Shown: positions 1-13,384, numbered from the stretch's first letter. The stretch: DNA of 64,000 bases from Cydia pomonella (GCF_033807575.1 NC_084719.1:1116001-1180000); one strand, 5' to 3'. Numbers and translations: made by a program. The notes: generated by a model from the letters alone, not told the origin.

Positions 1-127
1 GCCAAATGATTTTTTAATTATTTACTTAACTAATTGTTATGATAAAATTATGAAAAAAATTGTGCTTACGTATTGTTACAAGACGAATACGATGCCGTTA
101 AAAACGAAAAATGGCATTTTTGCGTAT

Positions 128-440
128 ACGCCCCTTTGGCCTGAAGCCCTCGATATATTTGTGTGATGAACACGGATATTTTTTTCTGAGTCATGGGTGT
201 TTTCTATGTATTTAAGTATTTTAATTATATATTACACAGGTACTTCATACCTAATAGGAGGACTCGACCACTGTGTATTTACCAACTAAGATTGAAATGA
301 AATAAATGATTATCTTATCTTATCTTATCTTATTATATATATCGTTGTCTAGGAACCTACAACACAAGCCTTATTGAGCTTACTGTGGGACTTAGGCAAT
401 TTGTGTAATAATGTCCTATAATATTTATTTATTTATTTAT
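128..440 (+). repeat. SINE S1 copy, diverged, with nested insertion
   Basis: The S1 body (GAGTCATGGGTGTTTTCTATG, then ATATATATCGTTGTCTA.G, CTTATTGAGCTTACTGTGGG, AATAATGTCCTATAAT) is recognisable. It is split at about 228-336 by another sequence ending in (TTATC)n, the tail of a LINE-like insertion. The tRNA-like head is mostly lost. Confidence 0.75.
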
Positions 441-1235
441 CTACGGCACCTTCCCGAGGGGTGAATTTTAATTTTACTTTAGGATTTGGGTTTTTTCTTA
501 TTATTATTGATATTAATTTCGATGGTTATAATTTAGTTTAATTTATAAGTTTTGATACAATATTTATGTTATTGGGTTTACTTGAAATGTGATATTATAT
601 GTCATATTTTAGTTTTATTAATTAATTTATTTAGTTTAGTAACTATAGAACGACTGAACGACTTTGTCAATAGAAAAAGAGGCAGTTAGTTTATAAAATG
701 TGGGCACGAAGAGTTGTCTTCCTATTTTCTGAATTATTTGAATTTCGCGCCTTTTCTACTGACAAAGGGGGGTGTTCTTTGAGTATAATTCCTGCTTTTT
801 CAAGTTTTTACGGGTTTAAATTTCCTGCTTCATGTTAGTATTAAAATTATGATACTTAAAGATAAGAAAGTCTGGCTTAGGTTAAGTCATTGAAATGCAG
901 ATTTTATTTTTAACCCTCATAATTTTAAGATCATATTTCTGTAGCCAGAAAGTAAAAGCCCCTTATAATAGAATATCTATATAGCTATTACATGTTGATT
1001 GAGCTTCCTGTATAAAAAAGCGGAGGTATAACTCACTTTCAACTCACAATTGTTGGACTGTCCGTCTAATCTTGATCCATCTCTTCAGCAATAACTCGGC
1101 TTTCGGAGCCCTAGAGGCCTATTCGAAGTTAAGAATCCAACATGAATTGCTATTGATTAGATTAAAACTTGAATATTTTAATTTCTAAATAAATACATTA
1201 TTCTTGAGGCCTCAAGGCCTCTTTCACATGACTCG
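441..1235. other. No gene seen
   Basis: AT-rich sequence after a (TTTA)n run. No splice-bounded coding segment, tRNA or clear inverted repeat was found. Confidence 0.5.
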
Positions 1236-1237
1236 CA

Positions 1238-1622
1238 GTGCATTTCGGTAAGAGTCCGCGGCAAGCTGGGTCCCCATACAAACGTAATTACGCTCAGATT
1301 TTAAAAATACTAGCTAGATTGCTCTGAAACTTTGTACTAACATTAACATAAGGTATATCTTTGCCTGTAATTAGTTTATGTAGCTTCAGATACCGTGGCA
1401 AAAAAATACAGCGAATTAATTTTTTTCATCTAAAAATTATTTATGCTCTATTTCGTTGATTTTATAAACTGGAGCTATATTAAACTAATTAAGTACAGGC
1501 ATAGATATATTGCATGTCATTATATGTGCAAAGTTTCATTACAATCCAGCACGTGGTTTTAAAATGAGAACGAAACTCCGTTTGTAAGGGAAGGTGAAAT
1601 TCGGCCGAGCTTACGGACACTT
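1238..1622 (-). repeat. Dispersed element, inverted relative to the copy at 5948-6842
   Basis: Ends are AAGAGTCCGCGGCAAGC and AAATTCGGCCGAGCTTAC. Internal blocks (GGTATCTGAAGCTACATAAAC, TTGTAATGAAACTTTGCACATA in reverse complement) are shared with the second copy. Non-coding; class unknown, probably a small non-autonomous element. Confidence 0.75.
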
Positions 1623-2935
1623 AGTGGTCCTCAAGCATTTTATTTGCATTTTATTGGTCTCAAGACTAATAAATATTTAACTAAGTTTATTATCTCATCT
1701 TTTTTTCTACTGGTACTGGTATTTTCTATACAAAACCAGTATAGAAATGCAAAAATGCACGAGTCATGCGATCGCATTGACAGAATCATCGTATTACAAA
1801 AATATCAAAATCAGAATAATAAAATGTAGATACCCCACCTCATCGGTCAGGTCGTCACATGCACCGGGAGCAAGCCTCAGAACCAGTTTCAAGAAAAGCG
1901 GTAAATACCGGTTTATTTCGGTTTTAATCCGAACTTTTACAAGACGCGAACGTATTAAGAACTTTATTGTAACGACTGGCTGGCCTGGTGGTGTGCCGCG
2001 TAAACAAAGACACCGACATAGGAGAAACCGGTTTTTATTGTTCTTAACCGGTTAATCTGTCAAGAACGTAATGGAAATTTTCTCATAAAAATCACTTTAA
2101 AAATAACGTTTATACGAACGAAACCGAAATTAAAAGGTTTTGGCCAAGTACATGATACTCGTAACGTTTTGGAAAGTTAACCGGTTCTGAGCCTTGACTG
2201 TCAGCCATATCATGATACCATCAACAACGAATCAAGTTGAGCTTTTAACACTTCGGACAGGCCTCCAAATCGCCTACTATCAATACTGAACAGATTACAG
2301 AGCATCGACAGTTTAAAAATGATCCATTTTTGTTTGGTTCGTTATAAATGATGTGCCGCTATCGCGACGAGCACGGAATGAGGAGTTGGATTAAACGCTA
2401 TTCGTTTCGGTGATGAAGTGGCTGGAATTTTGTAAAGAAGTTATTTTTTTTTGTATTTATGTATAAATTTGTATATTTGTGTGTTTTTAGCGTAGCCTGA
2501 GACGCGTTCGTTTATTTTTTACTTGTAACCAGCGCCTTCTAGTTGCGTATAATTCTAAAACCAAAATTTTCTGGTTACAGTTTGTATCTGTAGAATGCCA
2601 CAGTTTTAACCTAACGTAACCTATTTCTTTGGAAGCAGTTTCTTCGATTCTTATTATTAGTAGTAGTAATGACACACTATATTGTACAAAAATGAAATAA
2701 AACAAAAAAATCACTCGTCATTAGTACAAAGGCGAACTTATCTCTTTAAGGGATCTATTCCAGTTATCCTTCGAGAAATTGAGGGAGAATTGGAGACGGC
2801 AGACATCCGTACTTTGGAAAGCGGCGCAAAAAAAAAAGAAAATGTATTTACATAATTAATTTACTTTAGTCTTAGTTTAAAACGGCCCTTATTTTAGGTT
2901 AATCATGGCCTAAATTGAGATTTTTTTTAAACCAG
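1623..2935. other. No gene seen; repeat fragments
   Basis: Open frames around 1644-2055 and 2487-2714 have no family motifs or splice context. Several ACCGGTT-type motifs (1906-2190) recall another dispersed repeat (also near 8076-8120). I see nothing else. Confidence 0.4.
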
Positions 2936-3150
2936 AAGTATAGGGAGCGTGCATGAACTGTAGGAGGCAGCACAGGAGCCGTCAGATTTTTGGCGCGAGG
3001 CGTAAATGTGATGTTTAGTGTTCCGATGTAGCCCACAAGATGGCAGAACCTACTATGCACAAGAAAACACGTGACGTGTAAATGTACACGTTTATGGTTC
3101 CGATTCAGGCCACAAGATGGCAGACCCTCCAACGCGCACGGTCCCTATTA
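2936..3150. repeat. Short inverted-ended element
   Basis: Begins TATAGGGAGCGTGCA and ends GCGCACGGTCCCTATTA, an imperfect terminal inverted repeat. Inside, GTTCCGAT.(C/A)(G)CCCACAAGATGGCAGA occurs twice. Confidence 0.65.
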
Positions 3151-3807
3151 AAAGTCATTAAAATTAAATGACATCATTTATATGACACCTTTTTATACGA
3201 GTATGTATCAATATCAAACACACATTTTTACTGTTATTTGCTTCATCGCACATTGGTGGCGCTACTGTCGATTTTTTCCCTGAATTGAATTTGACATTTA
3301 TTGTAATATCACATAATTTAATTGCAGTTATCATTATCATTTTCACAGGAATTGCCAAAATCAATGTTGATGGATAATTGACATTTACTGCGCTGCAATG
3401 TCCTAAGTGGAATTCAACCTTTATATGTCCATGTTTCATAGATTTCGATGGCATAGCTAGGATATACATTCTCATGCCCGAGGCGTGCGTTCTCGTCTGC
3501 TATGGAAATTCAGCTGTTGTAAATATACCGACGTTGTACGTAAATTCCCAGTTTATATTGTTTCACACGAGGCGAAATGTCGACATCGCGGGTTATGTAG
3601 AACATGCAGCCAGCTATCTCTGCGGAAGCTGCTGCTGCGTTCTTAGCAAAATGCAGTTTGGCTACACGCTACTACTTTGTCAAGGGATTGAACGATTTGT
3701 GGGGAAAGATAGTTTACATGAGCAGTATGTACTATGTTACAGAGATTAGTGAATAAAGTTGCTCTTAAATCATCGATAGCCGAGCTATGAAGACGTGGGA
3801 CTTTTTA
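3151..3807. other. Unassigned ORF pair, no family match
   Basis: Two overlapping frames of about 100-120 codons exist on opposite strands (3164-3475 minus, 3378-3749 plus). Neither shows a domain I know, and a repeat origin is likely. Confidence 0.3.
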
Positions 3808-4070
3808 AATTTTAGGGTTCCGTACCAAAAAGAACCCTCATGGTGCGATTCTGTCCGTCTGTCTGTATGTCTGTCACATCGCTAAATATCTCGAGAACCA
3901 CTTAAGCTATCGATTTGAAATTTGAAATAGTTATGAACAACGCTAACCCAGACACATTGAAAGTGTTATATTTTTAATAACTATGGAAAATGCCCAATAT
4001 AAAGTCTTCATTTATGAAGGAAAACGTAAAAAAATCCCATTCCCCCTTATCTCCCATGTTTACCGAAGAA
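3808..4070 (+). repeat. GGGTTCCGTA element, 5' part
   Basis: Starts TTTTAGGGTTCCGTACC, then TCTGTCCGTCTGTCTG, the conserved opening of a repeat seen five more times here. It decays after about 250 bases. Confidence 0.7.
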
Positions 4071-4734
4071 AAATTATATTTTTTTTTACATAGAATTAAT
4101 ATTCCTATAAATTTCATAGGAAAAATATAATCAGACCTCTAAGTTGGTAACTTTTTTTTATTAAACAAAAAAGCTTTCTGAATTATTGGACTTGTGGGAG
4201 ATTGAACAATGCAGGTTCGTTTGGTGAAATATAATGTGGCTGAAATCGCGATATTGGATTTCAACTTTATCTAGAAACCAAAGTAAGGTTTTCGGTAGCT
4301 CTTAGAGTGAATTGTTTGTGAATGTATATTTCAACAACATCTAGAATAACCTTACTTCTTGAATTGAAATCATTTCCATCGTCGAATAGAATTGGCTTCA
4401 TTTACCTCCGACATTTGAAGCATCCCTGCGGGGGACGGAACACTCCAGGTTCGTTTGGAAGTAACTAACCGCAGCGTGTTGGGTAAGGAATATCAGGCTG
4501 GAATTTGACATTGGATTTTGAACATTATTACGTGCTAGTAGATACCAGAAATTTTATGACTTGTATACAGATATACAAACTTTGTTTTTTTTTTTTTATC
4601 AGAGTTGCTTGAAAAAGATCTTATTTCATGCAGGTGTATACCTGAAGTATAAGTGAAGGACTAAGGCATGTTTTTGTTCCCGCGGGAGTTATGGATTGTG
4701 AAAAAAAGCTATAACTCCCCGGGAGTTATCGGTT

Positions 4735-5180
4735 TTTTAGAGTTCCGTACCTCGAAAAAAGAAACTGAACCCTTATTAGAATCACTTTGTTGTCCGTCTG
4801 TCTGTCTGTCTGTCAAGACCCTTTTTCTCAAGACCGCGTAGAGGTATCAAACTGGAATTTATATCAAATACTCAGGTCTACCGTCCCTTGGAGCTGTGAA
4901 AAAATCAAACATTTCCGCAAAATTTTCGACACTCGCAAATGAATCAAAACCTACAGGGTACTTCCCGTGAACTCAGAATCTTGAAATTTGGTACGAAGCA
5001 ACGTCTTATAGCAAAGATAAAGGAAGAATTGCGAAAACCGGAATTTTTTTGTTACGTTATGTAATAAAAATATTTTTAATAATTTTAAACCTAAAAATAC
5101 CATAACTTTTACTTATATACCTATAGGTTTGTACGGAACCATCGGTGCGCGAGTCCGACTCGCACTTGGCCGGTTTTTTT
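4735..5180 (+). repeat. GGGTTCCGTA element, complete copy
   Basis: Opens TAGAGTTCCGTACCTCG with GTCCGTCTGTCTGTCTG and ends with GTACGGAACC, then GCGAGTCCGACTCGCACTTG and GCCGGTTTT. The CGAGTCCGACTCG palindrome near the 3' end is diagnostic of the family. Confidence 0.8.
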
Positions 5181-5947
5181 TTATTATTGTGTCACTTATT
5201 CATACGAGATAAATAGGCGACAGATAGGGATAGATAGGGGAGATAATAGGATATAATGACGTTTATGACTTATTTTTATTTGTTTATGTTAAAAATAATT
5301 CATTTGATTAATTTTATAGCATTACAACTAATGCGCAATTAGTTATTACGTAAGATGATTTAGGGGAAAGGGGGGTCGAACATGTCTTATATTTTTTTAC
5401 AAAGGTGTGGGCCCCGGGTTCGTAGTTATATGTAATATCACAAAGATGCAAAAAAAAAAAACAAATTTCTATAAAATTATTACTTTTAAAATAATACTTC
5501 CGCACTCTATGGTATCAAACACGGTACCGAGTTAGCTTATACGGGCTCCAGTAGTACCTTTGTAGGAACAAACAAACGTTCCAAAAATGTTTTTAAATAA
5601 AAATAAAACAAATAAAACTTGTATTCATTTTATTCTTTTCCCGCATAATTATATCTCATATTCGCTTATATACAGCTCAGTGGAAAGGCAGCCCAAAGGC
5701 AAGGATACATACGATTCCCATGCGAGCAAAGCCGCATACACATCTAGTTTATAATAAAGTCGATTTCAAGCCTGCGCATTGGCCCTGAGCCACCAAAACT
5801 CCCATATGCCATCAATTTATGTAAACTACTGCTTCAAAGTACGCACTGCAGGGAATAGGATCCTTAATTCTTAAACTACTAGTATACGTTGACCTCAAGT
5901 CTAATAATAGTTATGAGTCATCGGAGACCTTTCTTGCACTGGTTTTA

Positions 5948-6842
5948 AAGTTCGCAGCAAGCTCTGCCGAATTTCACCTTCCCATACAAACGGAGTTTCG
6001 TTCTTATTTTAAAAGTAAGTTTTGGATTGTAATGAAATTTTGCACATACAATGATATAATGTATATCTATGTCTGTAATTAGTTAATATAGCTCCAGATT
6101 ATGAAAAAAATGAAATAGAGCAAAAACAAGTTTCAAGTCAAAACTTAAAATTGCTGTAATTTTTTTTACTATGGTATCTGAAGCTACATAAACTAATTAC
6201 AGGCATATATATATTCAATTCAATATGTTTATTTCAGACACAACTGTTCATATATACAAAAAATACAAGTAATTTTTTTAATATATATATATCTAACATA
6301 CAAAATACAAACACATGCAAGTCTAATCATCTACCTAGTTAGTTAGAGCTTCTGGAAATTTTCCACAAGTCGACAACCATTGCGCCTTTATTGCGTGAAC
6401 TGAGGTAGCGCTACTCTAACCACCCCAGCTCCTCCACGGAGCCTAGCAAGGCTTTCAGGTTGCTAACTGCCTCTCTTAGTGTGCACGGAGTCCCTAGGTA
6501 TTTTCTTCTGTATACTTCTACCTGTTTGCAGTCTAGAAGAATGTGTTTTGTTGTTTCCTCTTCTTCCATGCACGCTCTGCACATGGGACTGTCTGTTTTA
6601 CCCATATTGTCTAGGTGTTTGTTTAGTGTGTAATTAATCCTACTAGTTTACGTAGTTGGAGTCTAGGTGTTTTCAGTAGTATTTTGGTGAGCTTGTAGTC
6701 TTGTATTAAGCTACCTAACCTACCTGTCTAATGTATCTTATCATATTGTAAGTACAAAGTGTCAGAGCAATCTAGCTAGTCATTTTAAAATGAGAACGTA
6801 ACTATATTTGTATGGAAAATCGAGTTTTCTGCGGACTCTTAA
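5948..6842 (+). repeat. Dispersed element split by a LINE fragment
   Basis: Same family as 1238-1622 in the opposite orientation. It reads continuously to about 6216 (AACTAATTACAGGCATATAT) and resumes at about 6728 (AAGTACAAAGTGTCAGAGC) after a LINE insertion, ending GCGGACTCTTA. Confidence 0.75.
6217..6727 (-). mobile_element. LINE 3' fragment (RNase H-like C-terminus)
   Basis: On the minus strand 6605-6411 encodes MCRACMEEEETTKHILLDCK and ends soon after a LG.P(C)TL block. CxxC....ET..H.L..C is the knuckle at the end of jockey/R1-type LINE proteins. A 3' tail with AATTGAATTG at 6217-6240 marks its end. Truncated, non-functional. Confidence 0.75.
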
Positions 6843-7610
6843 AGAATCCACGAACTTTGATCAGGCAATTGCATGAGAACTGCTAACAAATCGGTACTTT
6901 ACAAACTGCGTTCTCAGCGACATTGCAAAGTCAACCATTTTGCTTAGAAAATAAAGTTTAAATTCCAAATATAACGTGAAGCAAACCCTGAGCCGTATTC
7001 TGATTGTAATGTCAGGTAATGAATTTGAACTTCACATTCACAGATCGTAACAATATATCATAGGCCCGTTTGGGATCTATGTGGTATTTAATCCCATGCG
7101 GAACTACGAACAATTACATCCCATACGGATTTTTAATTTCTTCGTAAATATGTACGTATGTAGGTATTACCCGCGGATCAATTATCCCCGTTCTACCCTA
7201 CCTACAAATTACACTTGGATAACGTCATGCATGTCGAAACAATTCCCCACAAACACGCCTTATCATCCCAGATTACACAACAGCGGCACGCACGATCAAA
7301 GCGACAATCACAGCCCCTTTCTACCCCCGGAAATTACCGTCGCCATTAGCTGAAGGTCTTTGTAAACCGGATGTAATGAAAAAATACCCTTTAAAAACTT
7401 TGAAAAGGCGCAATTAAACTAGCTTTGAAAACAACGTAAGATTGCCTTCTTAGCATAATTGGATGTTTTCTTTAGAACTCTCAAAGGCTTACAAACAAGG
7501 AAATAAGACTGGCTTATGATTCCAGTTAATGTTGTTAGTTAATTTGACTCTCGTAATTTTGAGTGTGTTGTCATTAGCTTAAGAGGAATTCCTAGTTGCG
7601 ATTTTTCCAT
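6843..7610. other. No gene seen
   Basis: A frame at 7081-7353 has no recognisable motif. Nothing else noted. Confidence 0.4.
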
Positions 7611-7930
7611 ACAAACGCTCTCGACTGATTCCTCCCTGGATTTTTAACCTAGAGCAGTGATTTTTTCAAATAAGATCAATATCATCAATATCTGTGCCGC
7701 TATGTTTTGCTTTTTTGGATTATTTTATTTTGAAGAAAGATACAGCGCCTCGAAAATCGCAAAAACGGCTAAATTGAATTGGCTGTAAAAAAAGGCACAG
7801 TATACAAATATCACAAAAAATATCCAAAAAATCAAAACATAGCGGCATAGATTATTTCTTCCTCTTGCAATTTCCAAAATTTCATAATGATTAGTGGCGT
7901 TTTGGAGGAGGAAACAGTCGAGAGCGAAAC
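7611..7930. repeat. Foldback element
   Basis: The left arm (CGCTCTCGACTGATTCCTCC, later CCGCTATGTTTTGC.TTTTTGGAT) reappears inverted on the right (ATCCAAAAAATCAAAACATAGCGG, then GGAGGAAACAGTCGAGAGCG). Total about 320 bases. Confidence 0.7.
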
Positions 7931-9339
7931 CTCGATTTTTGAGTTTTTTGCGAGTGAATTTCGGTCCGAGCTGCAGTTGTCCTTATCGCACGAATTGGAG
8001 GCGGAGACAGTTTCTAAATATACGTACACAGAAGGAATAGTGATGGGCATAACATCCTTATTAGGGATTGCAGAACCGGTACTGTTTTAAAGAACCGGGA
8101 TTTCCCGGTACTTTCGGAACTGGTCTAATTATTTCATTATTTTAAATAAAACGACAGCATTTTGCGATTTGACCACCTTTCGTATTATAATTTAATAATC
8201 ACATTTTCTTTTATTACGTACCTAGTAGGCAATTTTTTTTAGAAATATAGTATTTTACATTGCTCACACTTGTGCGTCACAAGTAAAAGATAACTACTTT
8301 GATGTTTGCCACTAGATAGCAAATTTAATGAAATTACATTGACGAGGGGATTTATATATAAGTATCGCAGTCGTATTGTATAATCCGCCGTATTACATTA
8401 CGGCTAGCCGATATCAAAATAAGGGCCATTTTGAAATGCGGCGGTTCAACGATTAAGGTATGTTGGGTAAATACCGGATGCGGGTGAAGAACGTAGGACA
8501 TTCATTTCCCCCTAATTTGGCTTTATTTTTTAATGTTGGCAACATTGTGTAAGACGCCATTTCATTGCGCCTCGACTGTCAGTGTCTCGCGTCGCTCAGG
8601 GAGTCGGGCTTGTGCTATGTGCAATCACAGAGAGCAAGATAAATTTCGCGAATTCTTCCTTCTATCCGATCTTCGCTCTGTAATTTATTTTGCGTATTGT
8701 GATGAAACTGTGTTTGTTTTTGTAATTGTGTTAACAGACCTAGCACTGCTGTAGACCGAGAGACCAGAAACAATCAGATCTTTACCTATTTAAAAAACAG
8801 CAGTGATTATCAAACTTTAAATTTTCTTCAATTTACCTACTGACCTTAATTATCACATTTATTGTTTTCTTGATCACACTTTCGTACCATTATTTTTATC
8901 CAGTACCACTACCAGCGCGACGGTTACTGACAATGTAATTTTTTTAATTTCCGCAACCCAAAGGTTGCCTTTTAGCGATAAGACCGCATGTTGTTTACCT
9001 GTGCTTATGTGTATGTTTTCTTTTGTATTGTTTTCTTTTATTGAGGTGTGCAATAAAGAGTATTTATATTGTATAGGGATGATGATACATGTTGAAATTT
9101 ATAACAAAATCGAGTAAAATAGATAGCAAATGAGCAATTTTTCGCAATACAGTACCTACACATACGGATGCATATGTAGATGTGCACGCATACATACATT
9201 GCTAGTTTCAGATACAAAATAGAGATAGGGCTTCGAAATTAGTTTCCTTAAAATGCTTCAAGAGGGCTCTCTTTTCCTATATATTTACTTTACTCTTTAC
9301 ATACGATCCTTACATTTTATAAAAAAAAGATTGTATATG

Positions 9340-9378
<39 letters not shown>

Positions 9379-10018
9379 ATTGCAAAATTAAACCAACAAA
9401 ATCGCAATTTTAATTATTTTCCATATTTCAAGATGGGCTCTCAGTGACCTTGACTTTTTTTAAAAACTACTTAGTCTTTTTGATTTCTAAGTTTGATTCT
9501 TATTTTTTGGCGACCTTCATTAAAAATGACTGGGCACGATTATTTTTTATTTTGATTTTTGTCCCTCCTACTTAAGTACTTAATATCTTCCAGTACATTC
9601 CATTCAATAAACAATACATTTACACTTTCCCTAAACCTGTACAGTTCACGAAATCTTAAATTGTCAAAACTTCGCAACGTATCTATTATTTTAGTGGTTT
9701 TTTTTTTTTATTACTTCGGGTAAACCTTACAATAAGAGGTTTCTTAGCACATTGATTACTTATCAAATTGCCTTATGACATAGGTATCAAAGTTTGAGAG
9801 CCACAATTTTACCAATTTTTGTATCAGGGTTAAGATCGGATACAAAAGGGTAGACACCGGACCTATTTCTTTGTGATACCTTATTCTCTTTCCATTAGAA
9901 GCAACTTTTTTTCACCATCCAATGTTCTCCCTTGATGGCAAAACACTCGTTACCCTAAAAAAAAGTATGTCTCATCTTTACACAGGTACAAAACTAAAGC
10001 CGTTCTATATTGAAGATT
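7931..10018. other. No gene seen; (TA)n at 9343-9374
   Basis: Frames at 7887-8090 and 8533-8754 lack family motifs. The TA dinucleotide run near 9343 is the only clear simple repeat. Confidence 0.4.
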
Positions 10019-10505
10019 TTATGAAACTCGCCTCTTCAATCAATGTGTCCTGCCCACCATGACCTACGGTGCCGAGACATGGACACTCACCAAGGAGGCT
10101 GTGCATAAAATCTGTGTAGCACAGAGAGCCATGGAGCGCGCCATGCTCGGTATCAAGCTTCAAGATCGAGTAAGGAATGTCGAGATCCGTCGTCGCACCA
10201 AGGTGCTAGACGTGGGTTGCGTCATTACCAACCTAAAATGGAGTTGGGCGGGACATGTTGCTAGGCAGAGTGATGGCAGGTGGACTAAAATGTTAACGGA
10301 ATGGTGGCCGCTTTCGGATGAAAGAAGCCCCTGGCGTCCGTTGGCTCGTTGAGTGGACGACATTCGGAAAATTGCGGGACACTTCTGGATGCGATTAGCT
10401 CAGGATCGGGACAAGTGGCGTACTGGAAGAGAGGCCTATGCTCAGCAGTGGGCGATAAAAGGCTAATATGAATGATGAATGATGAATGAAAATGAATGAA
10501 TATTG
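10019..10505 (+). mobile_element. RTE-like LINE 3' fragment with (ATGA)n tail
   Basis: Encodes YGAETWTLTKEAVHKICVAQ, RAMERAMLGIKLQDRVRNVE, RRRTKVLDV and LKWSWAGHVARQ: the C-terminal region after the reverse transcriptase in lepidopteran endonuclease-RT elements. One frameshift near 10351 separates it from DDIRKIAGHFW.RLAQDR. It ends in ATGA repeats. The same family recurs at 61629-61992. Confidence 0.85.
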
Positions 10506-10823
10506 AAGATTACCAAAATTCAGGCCGAATCTACGGTTATTATTTAACGATTCGCTACGTACTTCAAGAAACTGTCACGTGTTGAGATCTCGAAAAAACA
10601 TTTTTTCACGAGTTCTCTCAATTGGTCCCAAAATTGTCCGGCATTATCCCAACATACTTTACCCAGATTGTCATTGCGATACGTTCTTCAATAAGGCGGC
10701 CCAAGTTTAGCCCCATCGTACTACTAGTTAAATAGATTGTAGTTTAACCATAGGTATATTTATACCTACTTACAAAATTTCACAACACACCATGATCACT
10801 CCCAACTTACTGATACGGATAGG

Positions 10824-10961
10824 TACAGTCAAGTGTAAAAATATGGGTGTACACATCTTACTCAAAAATATGTCCCATAGCATCTTATTCCAGTGTAATA
10901 AGAGCGTAGTACCATATTTATGAGACGATTCTTTCGATACATATTTTTGCACTTGACTGTA
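10824..10961. repeat. Short inverted-repeat element (TACAGTCAAGTG)
   Basis: Perfect ends TACAGTCAAGTG.AAAAATATG and its inverse, 138 bases in all, flanked by TA-like ends. Typical of a mariner-type non-autonomous element. Confidence 0.8.
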
Positions 10962-11339
10962 CGACGACAACCGAAGCTGAGACATCATTATTTTTTGCAG
11001 TTTTTACCTATATGGTAATTAATATCAATCAATCAATCAATAATTTATTATTTCGTCATCATAGGTGTAAAATACATTTAGTACAGGTGATAGGGTGTTT
11101 GGTATTAGGGTGTAATAGATACAGTATAATATAGAAATGAAAAACAATATTACGTGGTAACAACAAAAACAACTTGCGTCGGGCAGTGCAGAATAAATTC
11201 CGTCCGGCTCGCGGGCGATGTCGACGGAACGGCGCGCAATGAGCGAGCGCACGAGTCTCGCGTCTGTGTGCGCGCACTCACACTTAGATAGCTCCGGCTC
11301 CCGCCCACCGCAGCGCGACAGAAACATAGCTTCAAAAAT

Positions 11340-11600
11340 TCGAGATTTGAAAAGTTGCTCAGCTAGGAATTGCTCTAGTGTTCACAAGAAAGTAGCTCAA
11401 TTTGAGCAGCAGCGTCTGGAAGACCTAGAACCTTCATATCCGCAAGACGCGCTGGACGCTGGACAACTCCATTGCGCATCGTGTGACCGCATCTTCAAAA
11501 CAAAGTTTGGTTTTGCGAGCCACATAAGGGCATTTCATAATCCGGATAAGAATTGTTGATGGAGTCGCCATTACCGGATACGGCAAGGAAGGAGTACATT
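11340..11600 (+). mobile_element. LINE 3' end with C2H2-like finger
   Basis: The frame ends GQLHCASCDRIFKTKFGFAS, then HIRAFHN and stop at 11559. CxxC....F....G..SHIRxH is the terminal finger of many arthropod endonuclease-RT LINEs; a sister copy is at 50205-50335. The GC-rich stretch before it (11175-11310) gives frames in all directions. Confidence 0.6.
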
Positions 11601-11691
11601 AGCTTATTAGGAGTAGGTTGAGGTTATTAATTTTCGTAAGATTTTATTATCCTTTATCTCTCTTACTTCTTAGACTGAGGTTTTTTACAAT

Positions 11692-12640
11692 ATGGATATA
11701 AAAGTAAGATATAAAAACACACATATAAACCTCGTTTTATCTAAACTTCATTATTGCCTCACTGCTTACGGCCCATGTCTTCTTGCTCGTTCACAGCGTC
11801 TCATTCAAAGAGTGCAAAATGCGTGCGCTAGGTATTGCTTTAAAATCCCTCCCCGGGCACACGTTACACCATACTTAAATAACTCGGGTCTTCTAAAAAT
11901 GACCGCGCGTCTGGATCTTATGTTCGCGTGCTTACTCTTTGATACCATACAGACAAAACTGCCCACCTATCTATTTAAAAAACTTGTATGGCTCACTAAC
12001 AACCACCATCAACCTAGAACGTCACGAGCAGCCGTGCTACAAGTCCCTAAACACAAGTCCGCTGCTTTTAGAGGGAGTTTCCGCTACCGTGCAACAAAAT
12101 GTTGGAACAACATTCCTCCCCCAATTCGTAATTTAAAAAATAAATTCAATTTTAAAATTAAATATCGGTTACACCTTTTAAACCATCAAAAACTTCAAGG
12201 TTGAAACTCCCTCGTAGATGAAGTAGTCTCATTTATTTATTTAAATTCAAATTTTACAAAATCTTAGGGTCAAATTGTAACATATAAATTAAATCTCAAT
12301 AATGTAGCTACCTACTATATCGAATACACAAAAGCACACGCCATTACACACACAACACAACATGAGCATAATTAGGTTATATTAATAAGAATTAAGCGTT
12401 GTACAGTCTTTTTTGTTTTTGTAAGGTCCTGGCAGAATATCAGCGATGTGGCTTGCCGCGTCATCATGCTGAGCCAGCGCCTATTCTCTGCCACGACACA
12501 TGGTTTTGCATTCAAGAATTGTAAACTAGTTTTAAGAATAATTCTAAGCTGCATGTTCTTCTTATTGTCTATACCTACCTACCATGTATGTTGTGGAAAC
12601 GAATAAAGTTTTTATCTATCTATCTATCTATCTATCTAGG
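11692..12640 (+). mobile_element. Jockey-like LINE 3' end with (TATC)n tail
   Basis: 170 codons open from 11692, reading LSKLHYCLTAYGPCLLARSQ, RLIQRVQNACARYCF, then HVTPYLNNSGLLKM and FRYRATKCWNNIPPPIRNLK. This is the post-RT region of jockey-clade LINEs, in frame to the stop at 12204. An untranslated tail runs to AATAAAG and (TATC)n at 12612-12638. 5'-truncated. Confidence 0.85.
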
Positions 12641-12935
12641 GTGCCGCCAGCAGCGGGGCAGGGGGTGGTCAGGACTGCAGAGAGAGGAACCGCCGGACTA
12701 AGATCACCGCCTTCTGCATCTGACCCTTCATCCAGCCACCTAGCGAGAGTCTCTCAAGGTGCTGGTCGAGACTCTTCGCTGTGTGACCGCTTGCTGAAAA
12801 AAAAATACAAAACACATATAAACACATTGTAAAAACCTAACTTAGGGTGCCGCCAGCAGCGGGGCAGAGCCCAAGCTGCCGGTGGTCAGGGCCGCAGAGA
12901 GAGGAACCGCCGGACTATCCGCGTTGTGTCCAAGA
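12640..12935 (+). repeat. Two copies of a GC-rich LINE 3' segment
   Basis: GGGTGCCGCCAGCAGCGGGG begins at about 12640 and again at about 12846, each followed by GGTCAGG.C.GCAGAGAGAGG and AACCGCCGGAC. The first is followed by an A-rich stretch, which suggests two partial retro-insertions. Confidence 0.6.
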
Positions 12936-13384
12936 AACAATGACGTGTTTTCGGAACGCAGACTCCACAAACGCATTACGTTGATCGAATACGTATAACG
13001 CTGCGATTTCCGCACAAAACAAGCGAGTGCTGGTTTTAAACTTCGGAAGATTGATGAAGATTTTTAAATGTGGAGCCCCATTTGATTTGATATTGAGTTA
13101 ATAACACGGTATGGAATAACTTTAAAAACAATAATATGTATCTGACTAGCATATTCTTGCTGTTGCTAGTATAGTGTAATTAAATGATACGATTCGATTC
13201 GATTTCTTACATTTAAATAAAAAATAATTTTATAAAACCATTACTTTAAACTGAAAAAAAAAGTGACTAAGCCCTCTAGTGCTCGCATCCGGCGCCGGCT
13301 ACTGGTTTTAGTCACTTTTTAAACTTTCTCTTTTACTTAGGAAATATAAATCAAAATATTTAATAATACTTATTTGTTTTACAA

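Noticed and set aside
3164..3749. Overlapping 103- and 123-codon frames on opposite strands
   Set aside because: No domain, no splice context, and both strands open over the same bases, which points to chance or repeat sequence.
11218..11345. GC-rich patch as a promoter or the start of a zinc-finger gene
   Set aside because: Only the C-terminal finger matches a known pattern, and it matches LINE ends; the upstream part has no conserved reading.
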